A stretch of 13,252 bases of DNA from JASJBU01 sp965372385 (GCA_965372385.1 CBDVCD010000069.1:1-13252); one strand, 5' to 3'. Numbered from the stretch's first letter, positions 1-7,722 are shown. Translations and numbers: made by a program. Notes: generated by a model from the letters alone, not told the origin.

Positions 1-58
1 TGCGAAACACCACAGTAACGCTGAACCCATCAATACAACCTTGACGGAGTACTAGACC

Positions 59-3000
59 ATGGGCTCCTTCTACCGCTCACTGTTGCAGAACCATGTACTG
101 GCCAACCTGACCTTTGTGCTCGTGCTTGTGATCGGCTCCTTATCCTACCTGACCCTCCCACGCCAGCAAGACCCGACCATCAACTTCAACTGGATCGTGA
201 TCACTACCGTGCTGCCCGGCGCCTCGGCGCTGGATGTGGAGAAAAAAGTCACTGATCCCATTGAAGACGCGATTCGCAAGATTCAGGACATCAATTTCAT
301 GTCCTCCAACAGCCGGGAGTCGGTCTCCAGCATCCTGGTACGTTTTCAGGACATCAATGAACGCAGCTTCGACAAACGGATAGCCGATCTGCGCCGCGAG
401 ATCCAAAACAAGGAGGACGAACTGCCGCAAGCGGCAGGGGATCCGCAGATCATTGAGATAACCAGCGCCAATGCCTTCCCCTCCGCCACCGTGGCCGTAG
501 TCGGACAGGCCCAGGACGAGAATCTGCGCATCCAGGCGCGCAATATCCAGAAGGACCTGGAACGCCTCAAGGGCGTGGACCGGGTCGACCCGGTGGGCCT
601 GCCCGATCCCGAATTGCATGTCACTTTCGATCCCGCCATGCTCGAGACCCTGAAGCTCACTCCTGGTCAGATCGCCGATACGGTCAGTGCCTTCTTCCAG
701 GACATCGCCGCCGGTGACACCCGTCTGGGTGAACAGAACTGGCTGGTCCGCCTGGTAGGTTCGAATGCCGACCCTGCCTATCTCGCCTCGCGCACCGTAA
801 TCGGTGCTGAGGGCGAAGTCACTCTGGGTGAGGTGGCCCGGGTCGAACGCGCCCGTGCTGAACCCAGTCAGTTGACCCGCTATGATGAACGCCCGGCGGT
901 GCTGTTGGCGGCGATGAAGCAGGCCAATGCGAATACCCTGGAACTGGTGGATCGTATCAAGGGCTACATGGATGGCCGTAATCAATATGCCGACCAGACC
1001 GGCGTCGAACTGGTGCTGATCGATGACCAGACCGTGGTCACCACCAACGCCATTACACTGATGCAGCGCAATGCCCTGATCGGCCTGTTCCTGGTGCTGA
1101 TCGTCGCCTGGCTCTTCCTTGGCTCCCGTATTGCCCTGCTCACCGCCATCGGTATCCCCTTCATCCTGGCCGGCACCTTCTGGGTGCTCTCCGGCCTGGG
1201 GGAAACCCTGAATGTGATGGTACTGCTGGGTGTGGTCATCGTGTTGGGCATGCTGGTGGATGACGCCGTCGTGGTGGTCGAGGGCATCTACTACCGGCTG
1301 CGGCACGGCATGGACGCCATGGACGCCTCCATCGATGCGCTTAAAGAGGTGGCTGCCCCGGTCACCACCGCCGTGCTCACCACCATGGCGGCCTTCGGGC
1401 CGCTGATTCTGCTGCCGGGCATCCTGGGTGATTTCATGCGCGTGGTGCCCATGGTGGTGGTGATCGCCCTGGCCCTGTCGCTGCTCGAGGCCTTCTGGAT
1501 GCTGCCGGCCCATGTGATTGCGGCCAAGGTCAGCTTCCGCAGGCCATCACGCATACACAAGTACCGGGTGAAGCTCACCCACTGGATTCAGATCCGCTAT
1601 GTGCGCCTGCTGGTCACCTTTCTGCGCCATCGCTGGCTCACCCTCTCGCTGGTGGTGTTGCTCTTCTTCAGCGCCATCGGCACCTTTGCCGCCGGTCTGG
1701 TGCGCATGGATTTCTTTGCCGCCGATACCATCCGGCTGTTCTATGTGAATGTGGAGATGCCGCCGGAAACCACCCTGTCCGGCACCCTGTCCAAGGTACA
1801 GGAGGTGGAAAGGAAGGTGAAGGCGCACCTGCTTGAGGGCGAGGCCCGTGCCGTGCTGAGTTATGCGGGCAACATGTTTACCGAAACCTCACCACGTCTG
1901 GGCGATCACCTGGGCCAGATCATGGTGGGGCTGAATCCCAAGACCCCGGAACTGCGTACGGTGGAGGCGATGACCGAGGCCATGCGTCAGGATGTGATGG
2001 CCACCGCAGGCCCTATCCATTTGTCTTTTCTGCGCCTGACGGGGGGACCACCCACGGAAAAACCGATCAGCATCAAGGTGCGCGGCGATGCCTATGAGGA
2101 TATCCGCGCTGCCGCCAACCGGGTACGTGAACTGCTCGCCGAGATACCGGGTGTCAAGGATATCGATGACGATGCCAGCAAGGGTCGCAGCGAGCTGATC
2201 CTCAGCCTGGATGAGGACGCCATCAACCGTGCCCAGCTCAACCCTCTGGAGGTCAATCGCACGGTGCAGCTGCTGGTCGATGGCCTGGTGGTCACCGATA
2301 TGCGCGATGCCGGCGAGAAACTCGAGGTGAGGGTGAAGGGGCCGAATAGCCGTCTGGAGGATATCGGTGAACTACTGCGCTTTCGCCTACCGTTGCCTGA
2401 TGGTGGCAGCATGCCACTCAGTGAACTGGTAAAGGAGAGGCGGGAAACGGGTCTGGGCAATATCCGCCACTATAACTTCCGACGCGCCATCACGGTGGAG
2501 GCCGACCTGGAGGTGGCCGTCATCGACACGGTCACCGCCAACAACCTGCTCCAACAGCGCTGGCAAGAGCAGCAAGGTGACTTTCCAAATATCGACCTGG
2601 ATTTCTCCGGCGAGCTGGATGACATCTATGAGGCAATGGACTCCATCCTGATGCTGTTCGTGTTCGGTGTGGGAGTGATGTATGCCATCCTCGGCACCCA
2701 GTTCAGAAGCTACTGGCAGCCCCTCATGATCCTCTCCACCTTGTTCATGGCCTTCACCGGCGTCACCTTCGGGCTGTTGATCTCCAACAATCCCATGAGC
2801 CTGTATACCCTGTATGGCATAGTCGCCCTGGCGGGCATCGCAGTGAACGCCGCCATCGTGTTGATCTCGGCGGGCAATATGCGCCTGCGGGCGGGCATGA
2901 GCGTGCTGCACGCGACCATCTACGCCGCACGGCGCCGGGTGATTCCCATCCTCATCACATCCCTGACCACAGTGGCCGGCCTGTTCTCCCTGGCCACCGG

Positions 3001-3145
3001 CCTGGGCGGCAAATCCCTGATCTGGGGGCCAGTGGCAACTGCCATCGTCTGGGGCCTGATCTTCTCTACTTCGTTGACGCTGATCGTGGTACCGCTGTTA
3101 TATCGGTTGTTTATGGTGCGCAGTCATCTATACGAAAGACCGTGA
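59..3145 (+). CDS. RND-family efflux permease (AcrB-like inner-membrane pump)
   Basis: Full-length (1028 aa) resistance-nodulation-division permease, a proton-driven inner-membrane exporter that works as a trimer with a periplasmic adaptor and an outer-membrane channel. Visible features: TM1 near residues 15-33 followed by PRQQDP, which matches the usual PRQEDP after TM1; a first large periplasmic region; a TM2-TM6 block from about 338; the TM4 proton-relay pair Asp401-Asp402 in GMLVDDAVVVVEG; a second periplasmic region; and a TM8-TM12 block from about 865. In TM10 the position of the AcrB relay lysine (K940) is Asn930 (GIAVNAAIV), a variant I recall from other RND subgroups. The ATG has a good ribosome site, CGGAG at 45-49. 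The adaptor gene would be expected just left of the window. Substrate cannot be told from sequence; the family call is secure. Confidence 0.95.
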   Translation: MGSFYRSLLQNHVLANLTFVLVLVIGSLSYLTLPRQQDPTINFNWIVITTVLPGASALDVEKKVTDPIEDAIRKIQDINFMSSNSRESVSSILVRFQDINERSFDKRIADLRREIQNKEDELPQAAGDPQIIEITSANAFPSATVAVVGQAQDENLRIQARNIQKDLERLKGVDRVDPVGLPDPELHVTFDPAMLETLKLTPGQIADTVSAFFQDIAAGDTRLGEQNWLVRLVGSNADPAYLASRTVIGAEGEVTLGEVARVERARAEPSQLTRYDERPAVLLAAMKQANANTLELVDRIKGYMDGRNQYADQTGVELVLIDDQTVVTTNAITLMQRNALIGLFLVLIVAWLFLGSRIALLTAIGIPFILAGTFWVLSGLGETLNVMVLLGVVIVLGMLVDDAVVVVEGIYYRLRHGMDAMDASIDALKEVAAPVTTAVLTTMAAFGPLILLPGILGDFMRVVPMVVVIALALSLLEAFWMLPAHVIAAKVSFRRPSRIHKYRVKLTHWIQIRYVRLLVTFLRHRWLTLSLVVLLFFSAIGTFAAGLVRMDFFAADTIRLFYVNVEMPPETTLSGTLSKVQEVERKVKAHLLEGEARAVLSYAGNMFTETSPRLGDHLGQIMVGLNPKTPELRTVEAMTEAMRQDVMATAGPIHLSFLRLTGGPPTEKPISIKVRGDAYEDIRAAANRVRELLAEIPGVKDIDDDASKGRSELILSLDEDAINRAQLNPLEVNRTVQLLVDGLVVTDMRDAGEKLEVRVKGPNSRLEDIGELLRFRLPLPDGGSMPLSELVKERRETGLGNIRHYNFRRAITVEADLEVAVIDTVTANNLLQQRWQEQQGDFPNIDLDFSGELDDIYEAMDSILMLFVFGVGVMYAILGTQFRSYWQPLMILSTLFMAFTGVTFGLLISNNPMSLYTLYGIVALAGIAVNAAIVLISAGNMRLRAGMSVLHATIYAARRRVIPILITSLTTVAGLFSLATGLGGKSLIWGPVATAIVWGLIFSTSLTLIVVPLLYRLFMVRSHLYERP

Positions 3146-3461
3146 ATGTGTCGGTGTGAAGTTCACGCCGCTCATCTTCAGAAAGTCACCGAACCACGTG
3201 GTAAGAGCTTGTAGGATGTGCTGAGTGAACGACTGCCGAAAAGCAAAACCGGTTAAGGTCGACAATAAAAAGACAGGGGCCGATTTTCCTTCGGTTCGAG
3301 CAGTAGACGATCCAGTTCTTCGTCCAGGTTCCGGGCAAACGCACTCACGCTCTGCCCGTCCATGCCGGCCGCGCCTTTTGCTCGTCTGACTTGCGGGTCT
3401 GCCCGAGTATCGAACTTCAGCCTATTTCGCAGGCTGGGTTTGCCAGCTGCGCTGGGCAAAC
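3146..3461. other. Convergent intergenic region with mobile-element debris
   Basis: This stretch lies between the convergent 3' ends of the + strand RND permease and the minus-strand gene run. It holds no intact gene. A minus-strand reverse-transcriptase fragment sits at about 3283-3420. Nearer the permease stop, CGTGAA at 3141-3146 could pair with TTCACG about 15 bases downstream, but no T-run follows, so I do not call a terminator there. The segment at 3209-3231 (GTAGGATGTGCTGAG and flanks) resembles one half of a short intergenic repeat that I recall from other gammaproteobacteria; the second arm is absent. Confidence 0.6.
3283..3420 (-). pseudogene. Remnant of group II intron reverse transcriptase/maturase (N-terminal RT-0 region)
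   Basis: The minus-strand frame reads RRAKGAAGMDGQSV followed by a stretch ending ARNLDEELDRLL. This closely fits the N-terminal RT-0 block of group II intron reverse transcriptases (typically KGAAGIDGQ, then a helix such as EELYRLL). The usual next segment, with the motif PxPVRRVxIPK and the RT1-7 catalytic blocks carrying YxDD, is missing: the frame runs into unrelated residues and stops near 3253. No domain V/VI intron RNA was recognised nearby. It is therefore a decayed fragment of about 45 codons, not a working gene. The open frame continues upstream into the neighbouring gene in another phase, which is probably fortuitous. Confidence 0.7.
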
Positions 3462-3498
3462 AAAAAAGCCCTGGTATGGCTGCATACACAGGGCTTTT
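3462..3498 (-). terminator. Rho-independent terminator ending the minus-strand gene run
   Basis: A long hairpin is formed by AAAAGCCCTGGTATG (3464-3478) and the matching arm at 3483-3498, with loop GCTG and one unpaired A at 3488. Read on the minus strand it is followed by six T residues (3467-3462), so it is a strong intrinsic terminator just 17 bases past the stop codon of the 3515-4033 gene. The other strand also ends in TTTT, so weaker bidirectional action against read-through from the convergent RND gene is possible. Confidence 0.85.
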
Positions 3499-3514
3499 GA
3501 AGGAGTGCCAGTAG

Positions 3515-4033
3515 CTACCAGGGCATAAAAGAATTCCACGCTGACATTGGCCGTGCGACATCGTGAATATTGTAGTTCATCGATCTCATATCGCGTTGCA
3601 TGCTGTATGTCGACTTGGTCATGTGTTTCATTGATTCACCCATGGAGTCGATGCTCGTCAGCATCGGTTCGAGGGTACGAATGTCCTGAGCCATGGAATC
3701 CACACTCACCGCCATGGTGCGCACATTGGCTGACAGCTGGCCGACACTGTCAGTCATGGTCTGCAGATTACTTGACATGATATTCATGTTGGAATCCACA
3801 CTGAGCGCCAAAAAGTGTACATCCTTCGCCAGACTGAAGATAAGGTAGAAACCGTACGCCGCAAGCAGAATAAAGGCAAACAGAGAAGGATACACAATCA
3901 GCTCCCAACGGCGAGCGCTGCTCTCAAAAGCCAGCGAGAGCCTATCCATCGAGTACTGCGTGTCTTTGTTTTTTTCTAAAGCACCACCCTCTGCTGGAGA
4001 TTTTGGTGTGCTGTTGTCTGTTTTATCAATCAT
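3515..4033 (-). CDS. Small membrane-anchored helical protein of unknown function, Met/Ser-rich
   Basis: 172 aa. A polar N-terminus (1-45) is followed by one strong membrane segment at about 46-68 (ELIVYPSLFAFILLAAYGFY) and then a long, probably helical domain (72-160) with no Pro except at residue 123. This domain repeats hydrophobic Met/Leu/Val residues at roughly heptad or hendecad spacing, in units such as SVDSNMN, SVDSMAQD, SIDSMGES and YSMQRDMRSM, which suggests a coiled coil. The protein ends RPMSAWNSFMPW. Without a cleavable signal, the membrane segment is a single anchor; which side the coiled coil faces is uncertain. Similar proteins, as I recall, occur as unnamed hypotheticals in sulfur-oxidising gammaproteobacteria. 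It is the last gene of the run, followed by a strong terminator. Start: ATG with AAGG about 13 bases upstream, a weak site. The helical tether could act as a scaffold, but function is unknown. Confidence 0.8.
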   Translation of the reverse strand: MIDKTDNSTPKSPAEGGALEKNKDTQYSMDRLSLAFESSARRWELIVYPSLFAFILLAAYGFYLIFSLAKDVHFLALSVDSNMNIMSSNLQTMTDSVGQLSANVRTMAVSVDSMAQDIRTLEPMLTSIDSMGESMKHMTKSTYSMQRDMRSMNYNIHDVARPMSAWNSFMPW

Positions 4034-4080
4034 ACCGTTAAAAAAACCTTGGCAAGTTGGTTACACGCCTGTGACAAAGA

Positions 4081-4108
4081 AGTTTAGCATAACTTCCCTT
4101 TATGGCAA
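4081..4108 (-). promoter_or_regulatory. Candidate sigma-70 promoter for the 3515-4033 gene
   Basis: On the minus strand TTGCCA (4108-4103) and TAAACT (4086-4081) are 16 bases apart, which is a reasonable -35/-10 pair about 48 bases before the ATG at 4033. It lies in an AT-rich 196-base gap (4034-4229), the second-longest gap in the minus-strand run. The assignment is by eye only; the AT-rich sequence would offer chance matches, including a TATAAT near 4127-4132 without a good -35. Confidence 0.4.
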
Positions 4109-4229
4109 TAAAAGTTATTATAATATTTGAATATTCTAATATTACATTCTACTTACTTTTCCGCAGCATGTCATTCCGAACTTAGGACTCCTGACGTGAT
4201 CTTCGGACAAATCATTTTTTCCGCGGCCC

Positions 4230-4808
4230 TTAAAACTCCCCAGCAGCCCCCCGACGCATAATATCCAGAATCTGCTCCTTAACCAGCAATGCCTCTTCCT
4301 TCAGATCAGCTGGCAGAGGCTCACCGCCATAAATCATCATATCCATGTTCAATGCCATCAACCAAAGCTTGCCCTTCTTATCTTCCAGAAGCGTTATACG
4401 GCAGGGAAGGTAAGCTGAGTAGGCATCTGAGTAGTCGAGCATCCTGGCCGCGATCAATGAATTACAGAACAGGTAGATCTTGACAAACCGATAGTTCTTA
4501 CCACTCTTAGCTTCTATATCCTTGTAAAGGGGAAGCTCCCCGACATTTGACATATTGTGTTCATTGGCAACGAATTTCATCGTCTCTTCCACATCTTCGG
4601 GTGATAATCCCTCATCGACTGGAATTTTCCAGATACTTGCCTCAGCAACATTTTTTGTTTTCAGTGCCTGTTCGCCGAACTGCAAGAAAACACGCCCGGC
4701 CTCCGGATCAAATCCAGTGATACTCTCTTGATATTTAACGTAAAAACCCGCCAGAAAAATGACTACTATTAGACCAATCAAGGCAAATATATTTTTTAAA
4801 AAACCCAT
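4230..4808 (-). CDS. Membrane-anchored DUF302 domain protein
   Basis: 192 aa from the ATG at 4808, chosen because GGAG lies seven bases upstream; an in-frame TTG four codons earlier overlaps that ribosome site and is unlikely to be used. An N-terminal membrane anchor or uncleaved signal spans about residues 5-24 (IFALIGLIVVIFLAGFYV). Residues about 60-165 carry the DUF302 pattern: a V-G-E-L-P-L segment, then FCNSLIAARML, AYLPCRITLLED and GKLWLMALNMD. The motif F-C-N...LPCR, with Cys115 and Cys136, is characteristic; in this family it is usually FCNP. The tail ends RRGAAGEF. DUF302 proteins are small alpha/beta proteins of unsettled function, common in sulfur-metabolising bacteria. The N-terminal anchor suggests the domain lies in the periplasm. 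The gap to the ParA gene upstream is 128 bases, so it may have its own promoter, but I found no convincing one. Confidence 0.88.
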   Translation of the reverse strand: MGFLKNIFALIGLIVVIFLAGFYVKYQESITGFDPEAGRVFLQFGEQALKTKNVAEASIWKIPVDEGLSPEDVEETMKFVANEHNMSNVGELPLYKDIEAKSGKNYRFVKIYLFCNSLIAARMLDYSDAYSAYLPCRITLLEDKKGKLWLMALNMDMMIYGGEPLPADLKEEALLVKEQILDIMRRGAAGEF

Positions 4809-4936
4809 CTTTTTCTCCAAATAAACCGATGCCTCAGAAATCGAAGGTGGTTATTGATTCTTGTTTAAAAAGCCTTCATCAAGTTAGTTTCTGTGTCAGT
4901 ACACCAGCAATTCCATCGTACTGCTGACTATGCCAT

Positions 4937-5572
4937 TCACTCTCTTAGATATTTTGGGTAGAGCGCGGATGTCAGGGCATAAAACTCACGCGCTCCTTTC
5001 CCCCGTGGATCAAGCTCAAATACCGCAAGCCCCTCACTGAAAGAGCGGCGAAAAACCGTTCTCTGGCAGAGTCTCTGTTTAATATATTTGATCCCCGAAA
5101 GTGATACCAGTGCTGCCGCCGCCTCATCTGATTCTCGGATGGCATGATGCGTATCCGCACGATTGATAAATGCCAGCAGTTCAGGGGAACGGCCCTCTAC
5201 AGCTTCACTCAGAAAGCGTAAAAAACGCTGTGTTGACCATATATCTGCTTGAGATGGAGGAACCGGGATCAATACCCGGTCAGCCAGTGACAGCGCTTTC
5301 TTGAGGGCATCGATATCCGCCGTGCCTACATCAATTAATACCTCATCGAAACCCTTGAGCTGTTTTTTCGCTAGTGCTGATGCATCCTTTATATTCAGAT
5401 TTGGCTCGAATCCCTCCTCGGCTCTTACCTCAGCCACATCAGTAAGGGTTGCCTGCGGATCGGCATCCACCACCAGCACATCAGCTTCCGCCATTGTCAA
5501 CCATACGGCCAGATTAAAGGTTACTGTACTTTTACCTGATCCCCCCTTCAGACTACCGATCACTGTTATCAT
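4937..5572 (-). CDS. Orphan ParA/MinD-family ATPase
   Basis: 211 aa. The deviant Walker A motif KGGSGKST (residues 9-16) with its signature lysine, the A' motif VVDADPQ (34-40), a Walker B-like strand EVLIDVG (77-83) and IPVPPSQADIW (102-112) identify a ParA-type ATPase. The C-terminal block (about 168-205, with VFRRSFSEGLAVFELD) matches the end of plasmid/ICE-type ParA proteins. Such proteins dimerise on ATP and bind DNA or membrane to position cargo: plasmids, chromosomes, carboxysomes or chemoreceptor clusters. There is no N-terminal helix-turn-helix, and no ParB, MinE or other recognised activating partner in the window, so the cargo is unknown. It begins 43 bases after the stop of the 5616-6854 gene and has a good GAGG site seven bases before its ATG, which supports cotranscription with the exported-protein genes. 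Confidence 0.92.
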   Translation of the reverse strand: MITVIGSLKGGSGKSTVTFNLAVWLTMAEADVLVVDADPQATLTDVAEVRAEEGFEPNLNIKDASALAKKQLKGFDEVLIDVGTADIDALKKALSLADRVLIPVPPSQADIWSTQRFLRFLSEAVEGRSPELLAFINRADTHHAIRESDEAAAALVSLSGIKYIKQRLCQRTVFRRSFSEGLAVFELDPRGKGAREFYALTSALYPKYLRE

Positions 5573-5615
5573 GCATTTGCCTCAAAGCCGATGATGCTGC
5601 TTGCCCAAATTATGC

Positions 5616-6854
5616 TTAGAAGTTTATTCTCTCATACTCCGTCAAGGCATAATCATCCTGATCGGTTTGGGATACCAAACTCTCACCATCTATCTGCAGG
5701 GTTCTATACCAAGCACCTTCCTTATCTGCCTGTCCATCATACCAGTTTGTTCGACTCTCGGTATGCACATAGACATCTTGCGGAGAATGAAAGCCACCAT
5801 GAGGTAAAGTCGCTGGTTGCTGCAAATAACCCGGGGAACCCCTATTTGGTGTATAACCAGCCACAAAAGCTGGGGGATTATCTGTTCTGGGTCTGTAACC
5901 GAAACGGCCTACCGGGATACGCGGTACAGAGTGACGGAAAGCATATTCACTCCTGACATATAGATAATTTCCAGAAAAAAGTGGGGCCGGCATGACAACT
6001 CGATCAGTAACATATCGCCAACGCCGAGGTGATGACGTATGCGATATTGGAAAGCCAGGCCGAGACCAACCAGCGGATACTTTATGCCAATCTCCCGATG
6101 CTCTGTTAATCGATTTGTCTGGAAATCTGGAATGAGTTGCCTCTGATACATTTTTCAGCGATGCCCTGTTTGAATCAATTCCCCGAGCCTTTAAATCGAT
6201 AGCATTCCTCACTAACGCTTGTCTTGGCTTGGGTTTAATGGGCCTGTAGACATAGTAATCCGGAATGGAGATATTCATTGCGCGAGGTATGTGCCTCGCC
6301 ACATATTCAGGGCTGACCTCAGCCGTAGGCCTGAAGCGGTATCCACGACCATACTCCGCATTGCGCTGACGATATCCTGGCTTTATTCCCCATGTTTTTC
6401 CGGTGAGATATGGAGCACTCCGGTAGCTCACTGCTCGCCCCCAAACCGGCTCGACCGGTGACCTTCTGTAGTTGTTTTGCCATTGAGCGACTTGCCTCTG
6501 ATTATTCACTGGCCGCCAACGATAGCTGGCCACCCGGTGGTTAGCTGAGGGTAGAGTGAAAGCAGGCCTATATCGATAATTCGGCTGAAATGGCCGGAAC
6601 TGATAGCCTTGATAGCGACTCGGTACGACCGGGGGATAATTCGTCCGCCATTGCCCGAATTCTGCATATCCCCTGTTTCCGCCAGGTCGAAAACCGGGTC
6701 TGACAAATTGCGTCGCCCGCGAATAATCTCTGTGGAATTGATCAGCTGCCGGATAGTAACCTGGGGCATAAAAACCGCTGGCGGTTACCGATGTTAATGG
6801 GAGAACATAAATTATCTGTAAAACGAAGAAGAACCTAAATCCATTAAACTTCAT
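5616..6854 (-). CDS. Exported Tyr/Arg/Pro-rich protein with Y-x-[FYW]-R-P repeats
   Basis: 412 aa from the ATG at 6854, preferred because GGAG lies eight bases upstream; an in-frame ATG at 6902 would add 16 residues with no ribosome site and bury the signal. An N-terminal hydrophobic segment (about 6-24) ending TSVTASG looks like a Sec signal peptide, cleaved near 25. The mature chain is very rich in Tyr, Arg, Pro, Ser and Trp and poor in acidic residues until the last 50. It repeats a short motif: YQFRPF (84-89), YRYRPAF (93-99), YRWRPV (111-116), YRFRPT (172-177), YVYRPI (201-206) and FGYRPR (318-323). No known domain was recognised. The composition suggests a basic, largely unstructured envelope or surface protein that may bind an anionic polymer. 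The neighbouring 7057-7659 protein has the same motif. Function is unknown. Confidence 0.85.
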   Translation of the reverse strand: MKFNGFRFFFVLQIIYVLPLTSVTASGFYAPGYYPAADQFHRDYSRATQFVRPGFRPGGNRGYAEFGQWRTNYPPVVPSRYQGYQFRPFQPNYRYRPAFTLPSANHRVASYRWRPVNNQRQVAQWQNNYRRSPVEPVWGRAVSYRSAPYLTGKTWGIKPGYRQRNAEYGRGYRFRPTAEVSPEYVARHIPRAMNISIPDYYVYRPIKPKPRQALVRNAIDLKARGIDSNRASLKNVSEATHSRFPDKSINRASGDWHKVSAGWSRPGFPISHTSSPRRWRYVTDRVVMPAPLFSGNYLYVRSEYAFRHSVPRIPVGRFGYRPRTDNPPAFVAGYTPNRGSPGYLQQPATLPHGGFHSPQDVYVHTESRTNWYDGQADKEGAWYRTLQIDGESLVSQTDQDDYALTEYERINF

Positions 6855-7056
6855 CAAAAGTACTCCAACTGTGCCTATTTCCTGAAAGTTATTATTTATC
6901 ACATATAGCGGCTAAATCGGCGTTGAAACCTAATCCTTGCGGATAAACAGTTTAACGATTAAACGAGTACAGCAAAACCATCATTTTATTCTGTCGTGTT
7001 TTATACTTTGACCGGATAGTCAGCAGAAGTGGTACTAAGTCAAAAAACCATTGAAA
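6855..7056. other. Intergenic gap between the two exported-protein genes
   Basis: A 202-base AT-rich gap. On the minus strand TTGCTG and TAAACT occur about 15 bases apart near 6950-6980, which is a sub-optimal promoter-like pair, and GGAG serves the downstream ATG. No terminator hairpin with a T-run was seen after the 7057 stop. A separate promoter for the 412-residue protein is possible but not shown. Confidence 0.35.
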
Positions 7057-7659
7057 TCATCTGTCGCGAATATCCTGCCTGAATACGGGTGCCGAGTAGT
7101 TGGGGGCACTGTATGGATGAGACTGGTATGGATAGGATGGGAGGGATTGACTGTTTTTATTATTGGGAAAGCGGCTATCCGGTCTGAATCTGGGTTTGAA
7201 TTTTGCCTCCGGCAACCAGACCGAAGGAGTTTCTTCATCTTCACGGAATCTCACTTGACCTCGAGCTGTATGGGAATAACCTTCAACCGCTTGACTGCCA
7301 GCAGTTACGTTGCGTGATTGCTCCTCTGGAGAGATGGGGCGAAAACGGAATTCACCCACCTGAGGGGACAAAATACGCACTTCCTCAAGCGGTCGGTATG
7401 TCCCGGGTGGCAGGCCTGCAGGTGACTGTCTTATGCCTGGCATAAGTTCCGCTCCTCCCCTGAAGGCCTGCGCATCATGTTGAACCTGGGTGTCCGCTGG
7501 TCGCCACTGATAGCTTGAAGAGAGATCCATGTTTGGCTCTACGGGCTGATAGATGTATCCGGCGACATCTCCCTGCCCCCAGGATGGGCTAACAATCCAT
7601 GCCCCTGCAATCAACAGCCCGACAACTATGAGAGATTTCAACTTCGGCAAATCAGACAC
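7057..7659 (-). CDS. Exported protein with Y-x-[FW]-R-P motifs, related to its downstream neighbour
   Basis: 200 aa with a signal peptide: KLK followed by a hydrophobic core (about 10-23) and SPSWG, with cleavage near residue 28-29. The mature part carries YIYQPVEP (35-42), YQWRPAD (50-56), TYRPLEE (87-93), FRFRPISPEEQ (104-114) and FKPRFRPDSRF (154-164), then a Tyr/Pro/Ser tail (YPYQSHPYSAPNYSAP). The motif is shared with the 412-residue protein downstream, though the rest does not align by eye, so they look like members of one low-complexity family rather than recent duplicates. The start is uncertain: position 7659 is a GTG without a clear ribosome site, and a TTG four codons later is an alternative with GGGGTG upstream. 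It lies 63 bases after the RND permease stop, consistent with the same operon. No function is known. Confidence 0.8.
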   Translation of the reverse strand: MSDLPKLKSLIVVGLLIAGAWIVSPSWGQGDVAGYIYQPVEPNMDLSSSYQWRPADTQVQHDAQAFRGGAELMPGIRQSPAGLPPGTYRPLEEVRILSPQVGEFRFRPISPEEQSRNVTAGSQAVEGYSHTARGQVRFREDEETPSVWLPEAKFKPRFRPDSRFPNNKNSQSLPSYPYQSHPYSAPNYSAPVFRQDIRDR

Positions 7660-7722
7660 CCCATTGCGAGCGAGAAACTATCCATAGCCTGAATGGGATG
7701 ACTCCGCACGAGATCAGCACCA

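Noticed and set aside
140..1513. Long minus-strand open frame (457 codons) rich in His, Gly and Gln
   Set aside because: It lies antisense to the first RND permease; its His/Gln-rich composition is what the reverse strand of GC-rich Val/Leu/Met codons gives. It has no recognisable domain.
3141..3167. Short inverted repeat CGTGAA/TTCACG at the end of the first RND permease
   Set aside because: Only six base pairs, a long loop and no T-run, so it does not support a terminator call.
3421..3561. Upstream part of the open frame that contains the reverse-transcriptase fragment
   Set aside because: It overlaps the terminator and the end of the 3515-4033 gene in another phase; only the part after about residue 48 resembles a known protein.
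4120..4140. TATAAT sequence in the AT-rich gap upstream of the small membrane protein
   Set aside because: No acceptable -35 element is found at the right distance, and such matches are expected by chance in a stretch this AT-rich.
5591..5956. Plus-strand open frames opposite the Tyr/Arg/Pro-rich gene
   Set aside because: They overlap a minus-strand gene that has a signal peptide, a ribosome site and repeated motifs; the plus frames have none of these.
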